Position numbers and translations under genes: made by a program. Positions 20,929 through 32,675 of a stretch of 64,000 nt of DNA are shown one piece after another. Each line of letters starts with the position of its first letter. Positions within the stretch are counted from its first letter, which is position 1. Under the pieces are notes generated by a model. The model made no database searches, was not told the origin of the DNA, and saw only the letters and a program-made list of their open reading frames with translations. This DNA is from Ceriagrion tenellum (Eukaryota; Arthropoda; Insecta; Odonata; Coenagrionidae), in contig OY720635.1 of NCBI GenBank assembly GCA_963169105.1, positions 155,759,645-155,823,644 on the forward strand, read 5' to 3'.

Positions 20929-23765
20929 AATAATAAACTCGTTTATTGTTCTAGGAGTGAACTCCTTTGGAACATAGAAATGAAATACAATGGTGTGCAA
21001 TGGTACAAAACAAGACAATTAAAATGTGAATAATCCAATCAGGAAACAAAAAAGGGAAGTGATCATACAAATTGCTAACAATAGACATATACAACATTAT
21101 CATTTAGCAATGTAGAAAAAGAACTGAATTTCTTCGTCTAACAGAAAAACGAACATTAAACATATCAATAAACAAATAACACAACTTTTAAAAAGAAAAT
21201 TTAGCTTAACAAATGAAAAGAAAAAAAGGAACTGAATTGCTTCTTCTTACGCAACAATGGACATTAATCACATCAATGAACTGATAAATGAGTTACATGG
21301 TCAGCATTCATGATCAGCATTCAGAAAGTAAGTGTGTGATAATCTTTCTCCTAAATATTACCAGTGATGCACTGTCTTTTACCAGTTTAGGCAAGTCATT
21401 CCACAGCTTTGAGGCAACAACTGTAAACGATTTCTGGACTGTAGCTGTCCGGAACTGGGGGGATACAAAAAACAGGGGTCTTGTCTAGTAACAACATTAG
21501 TGTTTTTACTACTTGGGAGAAAAAGATCCATTATGTACCGAGGGCTCCCATGTTTGAGGAGGTTGAACATGAAACAGGTCATGTTATATTTTCTTCTTGA
21601 TTTAAGATCAAGCCAGGAGAGCCTTTTAAAATAAGGGGTAATGTGTTCATCTCGCCGTAGATTAAAGATGAATCTCACACAGGAGTTCAACAAACGCTGT
21701 AGCTTAATATTCAACTCCTCGGTTAGGTCATTGTACACGAGACTACAGTAGTCTAGGTGAGGAAGAATGAGTGAGGTAACAAGTTTCTTTTTTAACTGGA
21801 GTGGCAGTAGATTTCTATGGATTTTAAATTGATGTAAAATAGCATTTATTTTGTTGGATACCCTCATCGTGTGTTCTTTCCAGGAAAGATTCATGGTTAA
21901 TGTCAGCCCCAAATTTTCCACACTGTTACTGAACGGTATGCTCACTTCCTCGACCATTATCATTGGCAGTTCTGTGAAATTTATATTCGATACTACCTTG
22001 CTGTACCCATGATAATGGATTTAGTTTTTATGGAGTTTAACACGAGGAAATTTAGCTTAGCCCAAGATGTGATAGCGGATACGTCCTCATTTACCTCATT
22101 GATCGTATCACCGAGTTTATTTGGAAGACAATGGCAATAGATCTGCAAATCATCAGCGTATATCATGTATTTGCAGTGAGCAATACAATTTGGAAGGTCT
22201 CTGATATACAACGAGAACAAAAGTGGCCCTAGAACGGAACCTTGTGGTACACCACTAGATGTTGTTACCCAGTTCGATATGTCTCCTTTAGAATCTTTGA
22301 CAGATTGACGACGTCCATTTAGGTAGGAAAAGAACCAGTTAAGGGATGAACTTGAAAATTTGAGATTTCTCATTTTTTGTAGGAGAAGGGCATGGTTTAC
22401 ACTATCGAAAGCTTTACTAAAGTCAAACAGGACCAATATTGTCACCATCTTTTTATCAATGGCGTACCTAATATCTTCAGTAACTTTAATTAAGGCTGTC
22501 TGTGTCGAGTAGTTCTTACGAAAACCCGACTGAAATGGGTCTAATAACTGATGAGCGGTTAGATGATCAATTACCTGTGTATAAACTACCTTTTCTAGAC
22601 ATTTTGAGGCGGCGCAGAGGATGGATATAGGTCGATAATCTCCTGGAGAAGTAGGAGTTTTAACTTTACTGATCGGTCGAATCAAAGATGATTTCCAAAC
22701 TTCGGGAAATGTGCTAGATATGAGGGACGAGTTGAAAATATCAAGTAGAGCTGTAATCACAGATACAGATGAGGCTTTCAGGTATTTCACCGAAATTTCA
22801 TCAATTCCAACAGAATTTGATTTAGCGTTTCGTAGGACATTCTGCAAGACATCAGGGGTTATATGGTTAAAGTAAAAATTTGAGTCATTGAACGGAACAA
22901 AAGGTTCTATGGATTGGATGTTAGGGGTATGGACATCATTAGCATTAGGCAAAGGAGAGCAAATTGATGCAAAGTAATCATTCATGGCATTTAGTGATAG
23001 TCCGAGAACTGAACTTTTGTTAGTCTGTTTTACTAGTCCAAGATTTCTTAGCTCACGCCAAAGGTCATCTGAATTCATGAGGTTAGCGAGAGTACTTGTA
23101 TAATACTGTTGTTTTGCCTTGATCACTAATCGCTTAACGAGATTGCGTTGCCTTATAGTTGATATATGGCATTATTTTTGGTTCGAATAGAGTTGATTCT
23201 CAGTCTATCCCTCTCTTTCATTTGTGCCTTTAACTCAGGTGTAATCCACGGAACTATCGGTATATTAAGCTGGATTTTTCGTTTTGGGGCGTAACGATCT
23301 AGGCAAGTTAAGAATGTTAGGTTAAAACGTTCCACTTTCAAATCAACGTTAGTGGATTCAAGCACTTTTTTCCAATCCGTTTCAAACAATTCTCTCTGAA
23401 AGCTATCGGTATCGAAATTTTTATTTGATCGAAAGACGAGGGTGGATGGCATCATTTTAGGTGCAGTAAATTTGTATGTTAAGATGATCTTGTCGTGGGC
23501 CGAGAGAAAGGGAACAGGGGACTGACGAAAAGAGGAAATCTTTTCTTGCGAATCAACGATACAGAGATCGAGAAGCGTGCGGCTGTTTTCAGTATGATGA
23601 GTGGCATCCAAGGGAAGCAAATAGAGATCGTTTGAGTATATAAAGTCATGTAGAAATGCACTATAATAGTTATCACGGAAAATGTCGGCATTAAAGTCTC
23701 CAACAATACCTATGTTATTAAAGGTTGGACTAAATTTAATAAATACATTTTCGATATCTGAGATA
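20929..23765 (-). mobile_element. CR1-group (CR1/L2/Kiri-like) non-LTR retrotransposon, 5'-truncated
   Basis: Inserted into E3 between the codons for THSY and LFTEE. It is 5'-truncated within the endonuclease domain and ends 3' in a TTATTA tail (plus strand taataataa at 20928-20936). The target duplication is two bases at most, as is usual for CR1-group elements. No RNase H, unlike the surrounding I-type element. The 450 bp between its stop and its tail are 3' UTR. Confidence 0.8.
21379..23765 (-). pseudogene. CR1-like ORF2: endonuclease C-terminal half and reverse transcriptase
   Basis: Three frames in order. 23782-23153 gives the endonuclease half (NIGIVGDFNADIFRDN, LLDLCIVDS, SAHDKIILTY). 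23126-21993 gives RT with YRPISILCAASKCLEK, FQSGFRKNYSTQTALIKV, FDFSKAFDSVNHALLL, SSGVPQGSVLGPLLF and the catalytic YADD (KYMIYADDLQIYC). 21963-21379 gives the thumb/C-terminus (LNIKLQRLLNSCVRFIFN). All RT motifs are present; two frame breaks (about 23140 and 21980) and the truncated 5' end make it inactive. Confidence 0.85.
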
Positions 23766-25135
23766 TGAGTGAGTGAGGGCACAGTGCCCTATCCTCAACC
23801 GTGTGATTGCGACCTCTTCCCTGCGAGTCCTCCCGACTGATGTGGGCCACACTGATACGACCGGCTTTATGGAGCGCAACTTATTCTCTGTCAGGGAATG
23901 CCAGGTTTCCTTCCACTGTCCAAAGGCTACGTTTCTCAGCGTAGCCTTTAAGTTTTGGTACGGTACCAACACTGACGAAATGTGTTCGTCTTGAAGAGCC
24001 TTCTTCGCTGCCGAGTCGGCCATCTCGTTACCGGCTATTCCCACGTGTCCAGGTACCCACAGAAAACGGATAACGATTCCCTTCTTAGAAAGGGATAAAA
24101 CATGATTATGAATCTCCTGGACAAGTGGGTGCATCGGGGAATAACCGGAAATGGCCTCCAGCGCACTCATAGAGTCGCTACAGACCATGCATGCGCCGCA
24201 ATTGCCCCTAATACCACCAAGAGCCATCTTTATGGCGATAAGCTCTGCAGTGTAGATACTGCACAGCGGGCTTAACTTCACCCCGATGACTCCATGGTGG
24301 GACGAGAACACCGCGCATGCGCATGCCGACTCGGATTTCGAACCATCCGTAAACACGGGAGTGAAATCGGAGTGGCGGCACAGCTCTTCCCTAAAAAGTT
24401 GTTGGTACTCCATAGGCGTCGTGGAACCTTTCTGGCCAGTTAGTAGGGTAACACTACACTTAGGATAGGGCACTCGCCATGGTGGGTGACCGGAATATCC
24501 ATGGCCGTACACTTCTGGAAGTCTCACATCTATTCCTTCCATAAAATGTTTAAAACGGACGCTCAGGGGTCTGGTGGCCCTTGTCCGCCTGTTAAAAATG
24601 ATTAAAAACCTGGGATTAAAAATTATGTTGAAACACGGATGAGTCCTCATAGATAAAATTTTTGCCACGTAGTTAGCCATTAGGATGTTCCTCCGGGTAT
24701 CCAGCGGGGGCTCTCCGGGATCCGAGTATACGCTTAGGACGGGAGACGTCCTGAACGCTCCGGTCGCCAAACGTAGCCCCGCGTTGTGAACCGTTGCCAG
24801 CGGTTTCAGGTAGCTTTTGCGGCCCGAGGAGTAGACGAAACATCCATAGTCCAACATGGAACGCACCATTGCCCTGTAAAATGAAAGCATGGTGGTCCTG
24901 TCGGCGCCCCATGTAGTGTGCGATAAAACGCGTAAAATATTTAAAACGTTAAAACATTTTTCTTTAAGAATCCGGATGTGTTCCTTCCAATTAAGCTTGG
25001 AATCGAACACCATCCCGAGAAAACGAACCTATTCAGCGTATGGTAAAACCCTACCACCGAGACGTAACTCTGGTGGCATGTGGTTGCCCCTGAACGATGA
25101 AAATGTACGCATTTTGTCTTTTCCGCTGAGAAGCG
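23764..25135 (-). pseudogene. E3 ORF2, RNase H and flanking region
   Basis: Frame 25013-23764 encodes the post-RT domain (RSMLDYGCFVYSSGRKSYLK, LRLATGAFRTSPV) and RNase H with FTPVFTDGSKS, IYTAELIAIKMALGG, VCSDSMSALEAI and VPGHVGIAGNEMADSAAKKA, so all four acidic positions are kept. It then enters the zinc tail (RLRIGHCALTHSY) where the CR1-like element interrupts. Upstream the frame changes near 25020 before joining RT. Confidence 0.85.
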
Positions 25136-26554
25136 TCAGCCGTTCTTTTGGGACCAGCCGTCCAGTTTATTAAGACAGAGTTGTATCTCTCTGGACGCGG
25201 TTACTAGTTTGGATGACCGCCAGAGAATAGACAGGTCATCCACAAACAATGATCCCATGACAGGTCCCGTGATGCAGTCGATAGCGTCATTGATCGCAAT
25301 AGCGAACAATGTCACACTAAGGACTGATCCTTGAGGCACTCCATTTTCCTGCGTATAGGGTTCGAAAAGGTGTTTACCTACTCTGATTCTAAAAACTCGG
25401 TCCGATAAAAATTTTTTAATAAAAATGGGAAGATTTCCCCTAAAACCCCAGCCATGCAACGTGTTTAAAATCTTCTGACGCCAGACCCTGTCATACGCCT
25501 TCTCCAGGTCAAAGAAGACAGCGATGACGTGCTGGCGTAGAAGAAAGACCTCCTGGATGAAATTGTCGCTCCGAACGAGGTGATCAATGGTTGATCGACC
25601 TCGCCGGAAACCACACTGGATATTCGACAAAAGGTTCCGCCGCTCTAACCACCAAACGAGCCGACGGTTTACCATCCTTTCCATTACCCTGCAGAGACAG
25701 CTGGTAAGGGAGATGGGCCTGTAGTTACTCGGGTCCGCTCTGTCCTTTCCCTGTTTAGGGATCGGAACCACCGCAGATTCTCTCCAGGAAGATGGGAAGC
25801 AGCCCTCGAACCACAACTGGTTGAGGGTGCTCAGGATCTCAATCAACGCTTCCCCCGAAAGATTTCGAAGGAAGGCGTTGTGGATTCCGTCCAGTCCCGG
25901 AGAAGTGGGTTTGGAATCCGCGATGGCTGACCGCAGTTCCCAAAGCGAGAACGGGTCGTTGTACTCCGCGATTACGGACGTCTCAGCAAAGCAAAGAAGA
26001 GTTCTCTGGAAGCGTTCCTTGATGGCCAAGAACGCTTCCGAGTAACTCCTGTCGCTGCTTATATTGGCTAGTGACTCGCCAAAGGCCTCGGCTACATCGC
26101 GAGGGGAGCTCACGATTTGGCCATTTATTCCCATGCAGGAGACGCCGTACTCCCTGCGGGAGCCCGAGATGCATCTCACCTTATTCCACGCCTGTGCAAG
26201 TGGTGTCCTGTGGTTAATGCTATTGACGAATTCCATCCAGGATGCCCTTTTCGCCTCCTTCACGACTCGTCGGGCTTTCGCTCGCAGTCGACGGAAGGAC
26301 GAAAGGTTCGTTGCGGTTGGGTACTTGTTAAAAAGACGAAGGGCACGTTTTCGAAGACGAATTGCCTCGGCGCACTCCTTGTTCCACCAAGGAACCGCTG
26401 GCCGTGGGACGTTACCCGATGACCGTGGGACGCTGCAATTCGCTCCTTCGATCAAGCACCTTGTTAGCACCTCCACATTGTGTGTGGCATCACAATTAGA
26501 ATTGTGTTTAAACTTAAAAACGTCTCTAAAATTCTGCCTTTGCTTTACGGACAA
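25136..26554 (-). pseudogene. E3 ORF2, reverse transcriptase
   Basis: 472-residue open segment with the linker (PAVPWWNKECAEAIRLRK, SSFRRLRAKARRVVKEAKR) and RT motifs GLDGIHNAFLRNLSGEAL, YRPISLTSCLCRVMERMV, CGFRRGRSTIDHL, VIAVFFDLEKAYDRVWRQK, ENGVPQGSVLSVTLFAIAIN and the catalytic box SLFVDDLSILW. The RT itself is well preserved; the frame breaks on both sides inactivate the ORF2 as a whole. Confidence 0.85.
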
Positions 26555-27250
26555 TCCAATTGCCCGGTCGGATAAAATCAGTGTTAAAACTTCCTTCAGA
26601 ATTTATTAAAATAGGGAAGTGATCACTGCCACAGAGATCTGTGTACACGGTCAAATTAAACTTGTTAAAAAGACTGCTCGTTGCCATAGCTAAATCTATA
26701 CAGGAGTATTCTCCATTAAAAACATTAAAACGGGTTTTCTCACCGTTGTTAAGTAATAAAAGGTTAAAATCGAGGATGAAACTGGCTAAAATCCGTCCCC
26801 TCCTTGTGCTTGGGCCTCTTCAGCTTCCCCACAAGGGGTCATGGGCGTTAAAATCACCCAATAATATAAATGGCCTAGGCAACTGCTGGACAAGTCTCTC
26901 TAGGTTGTAACGAGTTACCGGTGCACCCTCCGGCATATAAACGTTGCATAACGTTATATTTTGCGGGGTAAACAAGGTTATGGCCACAGCCTGAAACGGG
27001 GTGTCAATCCGTACTCGGGAGGTGTAAAGGGCCTCCCGAACAGCAATCGCCACCCCGCCATGGGCTCTATGACCAGTAAGGTCATCTAGCCTTTCGACCT
27101 TGTATCCCCTTAAAATTCCACTGTCCCTCGCCTTAAGATGCGTCTCCTGGAGACATAACAGAAGGGTTAAAATCTCGGATTAAAATGGCCAGCTCCTCCT
27201 TATGCCTATAAAATCCATTACAGTTCCACTGTAAGATCGATGTCATAAAA
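26555..27250 (-). pseudogene. E3 ORF2, endonuclease domain, several frame breaks
   Basis: ILQWNCNGFYRHKEELAIL near 27240 marks the N-terminus. The QETH region is disrupted near 27150, and frame 27053-26820 gives VREALYTSRVRIDTPFQAVA, TLCNVYMPEGAPV and LLGDFNAHDPLW. Downstream the domain continues through TRFNVFNGEYS-like and SDHF-equivalent codons in shifting frames to 26555. Degenerate. Confidence 0.75.
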
Positions 27251-27359
27251 TTTCAAAATATATAAATAATTATATAAATAAATAAAAGTCCTAAAAATAA
27301 TTAAAAATAATAAGAAAAAAGGAGCAGCCTAGGTCCGGGCTAAGGAGTGATCAGCACTT

Positions 27360-28421
27360 GAGGCGCTGCTTCCTTCCCTTTTTTCTAATTATTTCAATTT
27401 CTGTATCTGAGATACAGAAATCTTCCTCCATGGCTTCCTGTGGAGGCGTTTTTGCCACACCAGATGAACCGGGGGATGGTGAGTTACCACGCTTTGTTTG
27501 CGTGGCCCCGGCGGTGGTTTTGGTGGGGTTCTTCCTGGGAGAACCCGGACCGGTGGTTTTTGTATTTTGTGCCGGATTTGTGGCCTTAGCCGGCGTGGCT
27601 GATTTCTGTGCAGAGGCAAGTTTTTGGGCTCACAGTTTCTTCCGTCTGTATGGAAATGGTTACCTTGGATGTTCGAGTAGAGGCGACATGGGCGTATGAC
27701 TTGGAAAAAGTAGGAGCAACTTGTGCTCTCTACTTTTTCCGAGCCTCGAAGTACGGGATTTTTTCTACCGTCTTGATTTCCATTACTTTGCGCTCCTCGA
27801 TCATCTTTGGGAAATCACGTGAGTACACCGGATGTGCACCCTCGCAATTGACACAAAGTGGGTCACCTGTGCATTCCGCACCCTCATGCATCTCCAGGCC
27901 GCAGCGGGGACATGTGGCCTTGCCCTCGCACCGTGTGGCCATGTGGCCGAATCGCTGGCACTGGAAACATCGCATGGGTGCCGGTATGAATGGCCACACT
28001 GGCAACGATTCATATCCACAAACACCCCCTGAGAGGCCATCTCCCGCTTGATCTCGTCCATCTCAACATAAAACAGGTCGTAGTGACTGATCACTCCCCG
28101 ACAGGTGTTCAAGGTGCGGTGCACCTCCACTTTAACGGGTATTTCGCCTAACTTTTCTTTAAGCAATAATTTATCGCTTTGAGCCCTCGTTGCCGTTTCG
28201 ATGAGCAGTGTGCCGTCTCGAAGTTTCTTTGCAGATTTTAGTTCCCCAGGAACTGAACCAGACAAAAGTTTTCGAATAAGGAAGGGGGAGACCTTCTTCA
28301 GGCTCTCCCTTTCCTTCTGGCACCTCATCACTAAATAGCGCATACTAGCGCCGGGAACATTACCTCCCCCGCCTGTTTCCGGACGGGATCTTTTAGGTGG
28401 TGGAATGATATCATCCGCCAT
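27360..28421 (-). pseudogene. E3 ORF1 (gag-like), internally deleted
   Basis: Start at 28421 (MADDIIPPPKRSRPETGGGG) matches the ORF1 starts of E1 and E4. The N-terminal fold (YLVMRCQKERESLKKVSPFL, AKKLRDGTLLIETA) is intact to MASQGV. About 40 residues are then deleted and the frame shifts into the zinc-knuckle cluster (28005-27730: MRCFQCQRFGHMATRC, CPRCGLEMHEGAECTGDPLC, CVNCEGAHPVYSRDF). In the third knuckle the last Cys is Phe. The tail to 27360 is frameshifted. Confidence 0.8.
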
Positions 28422-29032
28422 GCCTAAACTTGATTCATCCCCCGAGCTCCCCACCCATCGTGGAGCCACACATTCGGGACGCCGCACCGCAAACCGGTGC
28501 GGTCACCAGGGCTACCCGAGGGGATATAGCACCCTAGAGGTGGTTGTCTGTTTCGGGTTGGATCTTCGATGCACGGGCCCACCAAACCCGTACATCTCTG
28601 ACCGCCCTACGCAGACCCCCACCTCCCTGGCACTCGCCACCGTAAAGCATAGAACCACGGAAGCCGATTGACCGGGAGTGGCTAGCTCCCGGCCGCCCGT
28701 TTACACAGAATCCGGGGCCGAAGAGGGGTATTGGCCCCTGGTCCATACCGAGCATCCGACCCCCGGCTGGGAACCATAGACCTCACCCTCCAGGTTCCCC
28801 TTCTCCTCCTTAAGGGTCTCCGCACACGGCAAACATGCGGGTGGATCGCAGGCCAGGTGGTGTGGCCGCGCACAGACAGCTGACCCACAAGACTGTCCGG
28901 GCTCAACCCTTGTTGGCTCTGGGTTTGTTTTCGGGGTTTCGTCTCTTTTAGTCGCCTCTTACGACAAGCAGGGATACTGCATGTAGCCAAGCAGGGGGAT
29001 GGAGTTTTCTCCATCCCCCTACCCGTAGGGGT
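28422..29032 (-). promoter_or_regulatory. E3 5' UTR, conserved leader module with internal duplication
   Basis: GC-rich leader like those of E1, E2 and E4. The extreme 5' end reads CTACGGGTAGGGGGATGG on the minus strand, and the GGGGGATGGAG block appears twice (about 28996-29011 and 29009-29025) around an extra insert containing GCTTGGCTACATG. Likely promoter by analogy. Confidence 0.55.
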
Positions 29033-29459
29033 ACATTCACTTTTATAAATGCACAAAAGGCGGAGTAGTGTTAGTGTCAGTTGTAGTGAAAACAACTAGA
29101 AAAAAAACAAAAATGGTGTGAGCTGAGTGCAACCTGTTCACTTGCAAAAGTCATGTAAAAAGTGTTTGTGTCAGTTGTAGTGAAAACAACTAGAAAAAAA
29201 ACTAAAAAACTGCACCTTTAGAAGACTTTGAGAGAAAATGTAAGGTTCCTTAATTTTCTTATTATATTTACTAAAATCTTAAAACAAGAAATTAAATTTA
29301 TGTTTTCGCAATAGTTTAAGGCCCAAAGAACGCGTTTTTAATTTTTTTTTAATAAAAATAAGTTTTTGCATTTTATATGATTTTTAACTTTTAGGGGCAC
29401 TCAGTACCCCAGTGTACGGTTAGTGTAACTGAAATGGAGGTGTACGGTTGCAGGGTTAA
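29033..29459 (+). mobile_element. Right end of a piggyBac-like element (TTAA terminus)
   Basis: The stretch ends GCAGGGTTAA (TTAA at 29456-29459), preceded by a GGGGCACTCAGTACCCC hairpin at 29392-29408, the same architecture as the right end of PB1 (GGGGTC-N-GACCCC hairpin, about 45 bp, then AGGGTTAA). No coding sequence. A 35-bp direct repeat (starting GTGTCAGTTGTAGTG) occurs at 29074 and 29168. The matching left end was not found, so the rest of the element is missing or outside. Confidence 0.5.
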
Positions 29460-30469
29460 GCAAGAAGTGGTGTGTTTCGGTGGCACAAGGCCTTTTCGGA
29501 GGGCCGGGAAGAGGTCGCCGATGAAGACCGTGCTGGAAGACCTTCGACTTCGACAAACACCGACAATGTGACTCGTGTGCGCGAAGTTTTGAACTCAGAC
29601 CGTCGACTGAGTACTCGTTTAATTGTCCAGATGTTAAATTTACCAAAAACTGTGATTCATGACATTGTGACGGAGCATTTGAACATGCTCAAGGTGTGCG
29701 CGAAGATGGTCCCAAAAGTGCTCACTGACGACCAGAAGTTGCGGCGAGTGGAAGTGTGCCAAGAAAATTTGGAAGTGTGAAAGTGACCCCCAATTTTTGG
29801 ATAACGTAATCACAGGTGACGAGTCATGGATCTTTGAGTATGATCCCGAGACAAAGAGGCAATCTTCCGAGTGGCACACGACGGCGTCTCCTCGCCCAAA
29901 AAAGGCAAAAATGAGAAAATCCAAAGTGAAAACGATGCTCATTGTCTTTTTTGACATCAAAGGCATCGTCCACCATGAGTTTGTTCCTCCTGGACAAACC
30001 GTCAACTCCAAGTTTTACGTGGAAGTGCTCAAGAGACTCAAACGAAGAGTCAATCGGGTCCGAAAAGACATCGCAGCCGACTGGAAGTTGCACCACGACA
30101 ATGCCCCGGCTCACACCTCCTTTCTTGTGACCAGCTACCTGACCCAGGCAGGCATCCCAACGCTTCCCCAGCCGCCCTACAGCCCAGATTTGGCCCCCCC
30201 TGACTTCTTTTTGTTTTCTCGCCTGAAAAGACCGATGAAAGGAAAGCATTTTGAAACGACAGAGGGGATCCAAGCAGCTTGCACCGCGGCTCTAAAGGCT
30301 ATTCCGGAGAATGCCTACCGTGACGCCTTCAATGCTTGGAAATCGCGCTGGCAGCGCTGTATCGACGCAGGAGGAGCCTATTTTGAAAGTTTTAAAAGAA
30401 TTGCAACGATTGGGTCAATAAATTTTTTTTAATCGACTCAGTCCTATTACTTTCCGGACAAACCCTGTA
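29460..30469 (+). mobile_element. mariner-family DNA transposon, 5'-truncated
   Basis: The right terminal inverted repeat is present: the end reads CCGGACAAACCCTGTA at 30454-30469, i.e. TACAGGGT on the inverse strand, the canonical mariner end with TA. The left inverted repeat and the first 30 or so transposase codons are missing; sequence begins abruptly next to the piggyBac-like TTAA end. Confidence 0.85.
29472..30432 (+). pseudogene. mariner transposase (DD34D type), truncated and frameshifted
   Basis: First frame 29472-29780 encodes the second half of the N-terminal helix-turn-helix region (FRWHKAFSEGREEVADEDRA, GRPSTSTN, VREVLNSDRRLSTRLI). A frameshift near 29780 precedes the catalytic domain 29797-30432: VITGDESWIFEYDPETKR (Asp 1), WKLHHDNAPAHTS (Asp 2) and PYSPDLAPPDFFLFSRLK (Asp 3, 34 residues after the second). 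Catalytic residues are intact, but the missing N-terminus and left inverted repeat mean the copy is dead. Confidence 0.9.
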
Positions 30470-30607
30470 TTGCAGGAATAAATTTGAAAATAAATAATTA
30501 TGTCCTAATGAAACACCTGGCCAATAGGTAATTTATAGGTTTTTCAATATCCATTGGTTGTTCTTTAATATTTAATGTAAATAGCTTTACCTTCTGTACC
30601 TGAATTA

Positions 30608-31330
30608 ATACTTGACAGGATGAATGTGGTCCACATAGACAACTGGGGGAGGCCCAGAGTAGGGATCCCTTCAAATACCTTTTGTCATGGGATGGCCTTC
30701 ATCTAACTAGGCGTGGTTTGAAGATCCTGACAGGAAATGTTCATAACATTTGCCTCAAGGCGAGGAGGGATTATCCTATTCCTCTGGCATCTCAGAGTTC
30801 TGAGCTACCAACTACACCTTCCCGTGTCCTCCCCTGCACCTTCTTCTGCTTCTTATTTTGACCTTACTCCTGTTCATTTTCCTGCCCTTTCCTCAGCCCC
30901 TTCTCCAGCTCCTTACATTAAATTTTCCCTCGTATGGATTTTTGTTTTCTGGCATGCAATGACCTGCCTGATAAGCTAAATATTATGTTACAACGTGTAC
31001 AAAACACATGTGTACGGAAGATCTTTGGATTCCACCGCCAAGATCACATTTCCCTCGACAGAGACCAATTAGAATGGCTAACCGTTAAAAATAGACGACT
31101 GTATTTGCAGTGTGTGTTTTCGCATCACACGCTCTCATTCAAGGAGACTATCCGTCTTAATTGTTTAAGTCTATACCTAGTTGTCGTATGATCATGACTA
31201 GAAGCAACCCCTTAATGATTGTCTATCCTGCTCATTGCACCACCAAATTAAGTGATTTATTTGTTGTCACATCAACTAAAATATGGAATTCATTTCAAGT
31301 AAATGTTAAAAACATTAAATAAATTGACAA
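30608..31330 (+). pseudogene. CR1-like retrotransposon fragments (esterase-like piece and RT C-terminus)
   Basis: 30655-30800 reads RDPFKYLLSWDGLHLTRRG, the DGLHLT signature of SGNH-type hydrolases, a domain found in ORF1 of some CR1-group elements. 30934-31330 reads NIMLQRVQNTCVRKIFGFHR then QLEWLTVKNRRLYLQCVF, clearly homologous to the RT C-terminus of the CR1-like element at 21600-21750. The RT palm is absent, so the two pieces are joined by deletion. 30470-30607 shows nothing. Confidence 0.6.
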
Positions 31331-31499
31331 TTTAAAAAGTAAAATTTGTTTCTTTTCGCTAAATTCTAATCGCACTTATGTTGAGACCTATATAAGCATT
31401 TATTATTTAATTTTTCTTTTTTTGATGTCACAAATGAACATATATGTACGTATGCAAATGTTTGCACTTTTGCTCTAAATGGCCTGTACCTAGAGCAAT

Positions 31500-31730
31500 A
31501 ATAAATTATTTACTTACTCCTTTTCCTCCCCCCTCCCCTGCTCTCTCTCTAGCTCATTTTCCTAGTCCCCCACTTGCCCCTTCTCAAGCTCCTTTACCTC
31601 CCCCACCTGCTTGCTCTAGCTCCTATTCACAGCCCCTCCCATGTCTTTCCCTCATCTCCGCGTCCTCTCCCTTCTCCTGGCCCTTTTCTTCCCCCCTCCC
31701 ATGCCCAATCGCCTGCCCCTGGTCAATTTC
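31500..31730 (+). repeat. Pyrimidine-rich low-complexity tract
   Basis: Mostly C and T (ctcccccctcccctgctctc and similar), encoding Pro/Ser-rich frames by composition. A similar tract lies at about 30815-30910. Apparent ORFs here are compositional. Confidence 0.6.
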
Positions 31731-31993
31731 AATTTACAACTGTGACTCGGGAAGGCAATATTCATGCTCAAATTTCAAAAAAAGCTACTATCAATGGTTT
31801 CTTCCGTTTCGATATACCTCTAAGTAACCACTGGTCTACTTTGTCCTCATTGAGTGAGTATGGAGAGCCTTCTTTTTTCCCTAATATACAGAAGTGCACG
31901 AATATAATTACTTCTATCAAGAAGAAAAGTTATTCTGTAAAAATTTCTTAATCTCCACCACGCAGTAAATAGAGTAGTGAGAATACTTGTGAG

Positions 31994-32675
31994 TTGTCTG
32001 CGGAGGTATACAGACAAAAAAATACGTTACAAAGTCCTCCTTCAATGAGCAGATTAAGCCTCAAAACAAGTGGTGGCTCATTAGAGGAAAGTCCCACAAA
32101 TCAGCCATTTTATCCACGGAAGTGTGGCACCTGCAGTAAGGTGTATGCAGGTAAATATTCATTTTGCCACCATAAAGCAACTTGTTCCACGGTTGAGAAA
32201 AAGGATCGAATTTCTTATCCACGAGTGTGCCCAATATGCCAGGTGCCCTATTCTAATAAATGCAACACTAGAAGGATTAAGAAAAATTGCATTAAAAATG
32301 TATGTATGTAAATGCCCTCACAATGGGTGGTGTCAAATTTCAAAGCCATTCTCTCATGATTAGTCATTTAGAGAGCTCACATCAGAAGAAGATTTGCATT
32401 GAAGATTACATATTCAAAGATATCTATGACTTTAATGCTTGGAAAAATAGTCAGTGTCAGTTAAATTACATGTCCTTGGGTTAACCACGATGCGGATCGT
32501 GTGATTCATGGCAATAAATTCTCATATTACATCTGCAAATTTAATAATCACCATAAGAAATACAGAGTCATTAATGAAACAAGTAGAAAAATGAAATTCG
32601 CTTGTATGCCAACCAGCGACTGTAGAGCCCGGATTTTGGTGAAAGAGAATGAGTCTATGGTGTATCTATTCTAGC
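31994..32675 (+). pseudogene. Zinc-finger/FLYWCH-like fragment, possibly N-terminus of a MULE-type transposase
   Basis: Frame 31994-32311 contains two Cys/His clusters: KCGTCSKVYAGKYSFCHHKA followed by TC, and VCPICQVPYSNKC. After frameshifts come IFKDIYDFNAWKNSQ (32418) and SYYICKFNNHHKKYRV with a downstream CRARILVKE (32525-32660), a spacing reminiscent of FLYWCH/WRKY-GCM1 fingers that precede MULE-type DDE domains in insects. No catalytic domain follows. Identification is tentative. Confidence 0.4.

Larger units (their letters stand above)
20586..29032 (-). mobile_element. I-group non-LTR retrotransposon copy E3, split by a CR1-like element
   Basis: Minus-strand element: 5' leader from 29032, ORF1 (28421-27360), ORF2 (27250-20700) and a 3' UTR ending in a (TAC)n tail (plus strand tagtagtag at 20590-20598). 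ORF2 is interrupted in its C-terminal zinc region by 20929-23765. Many frameshifts make it inactive. No target duplication was recognised; the 3' flank is the transposase at 18587-20604. Confidence 0.85.

Noticed and set aside
31444..31950. Pro-rich ORFs as a coding gene
   Set aside because: They follow a pyrimidine-rich tract and lack conserved motifs outside it.
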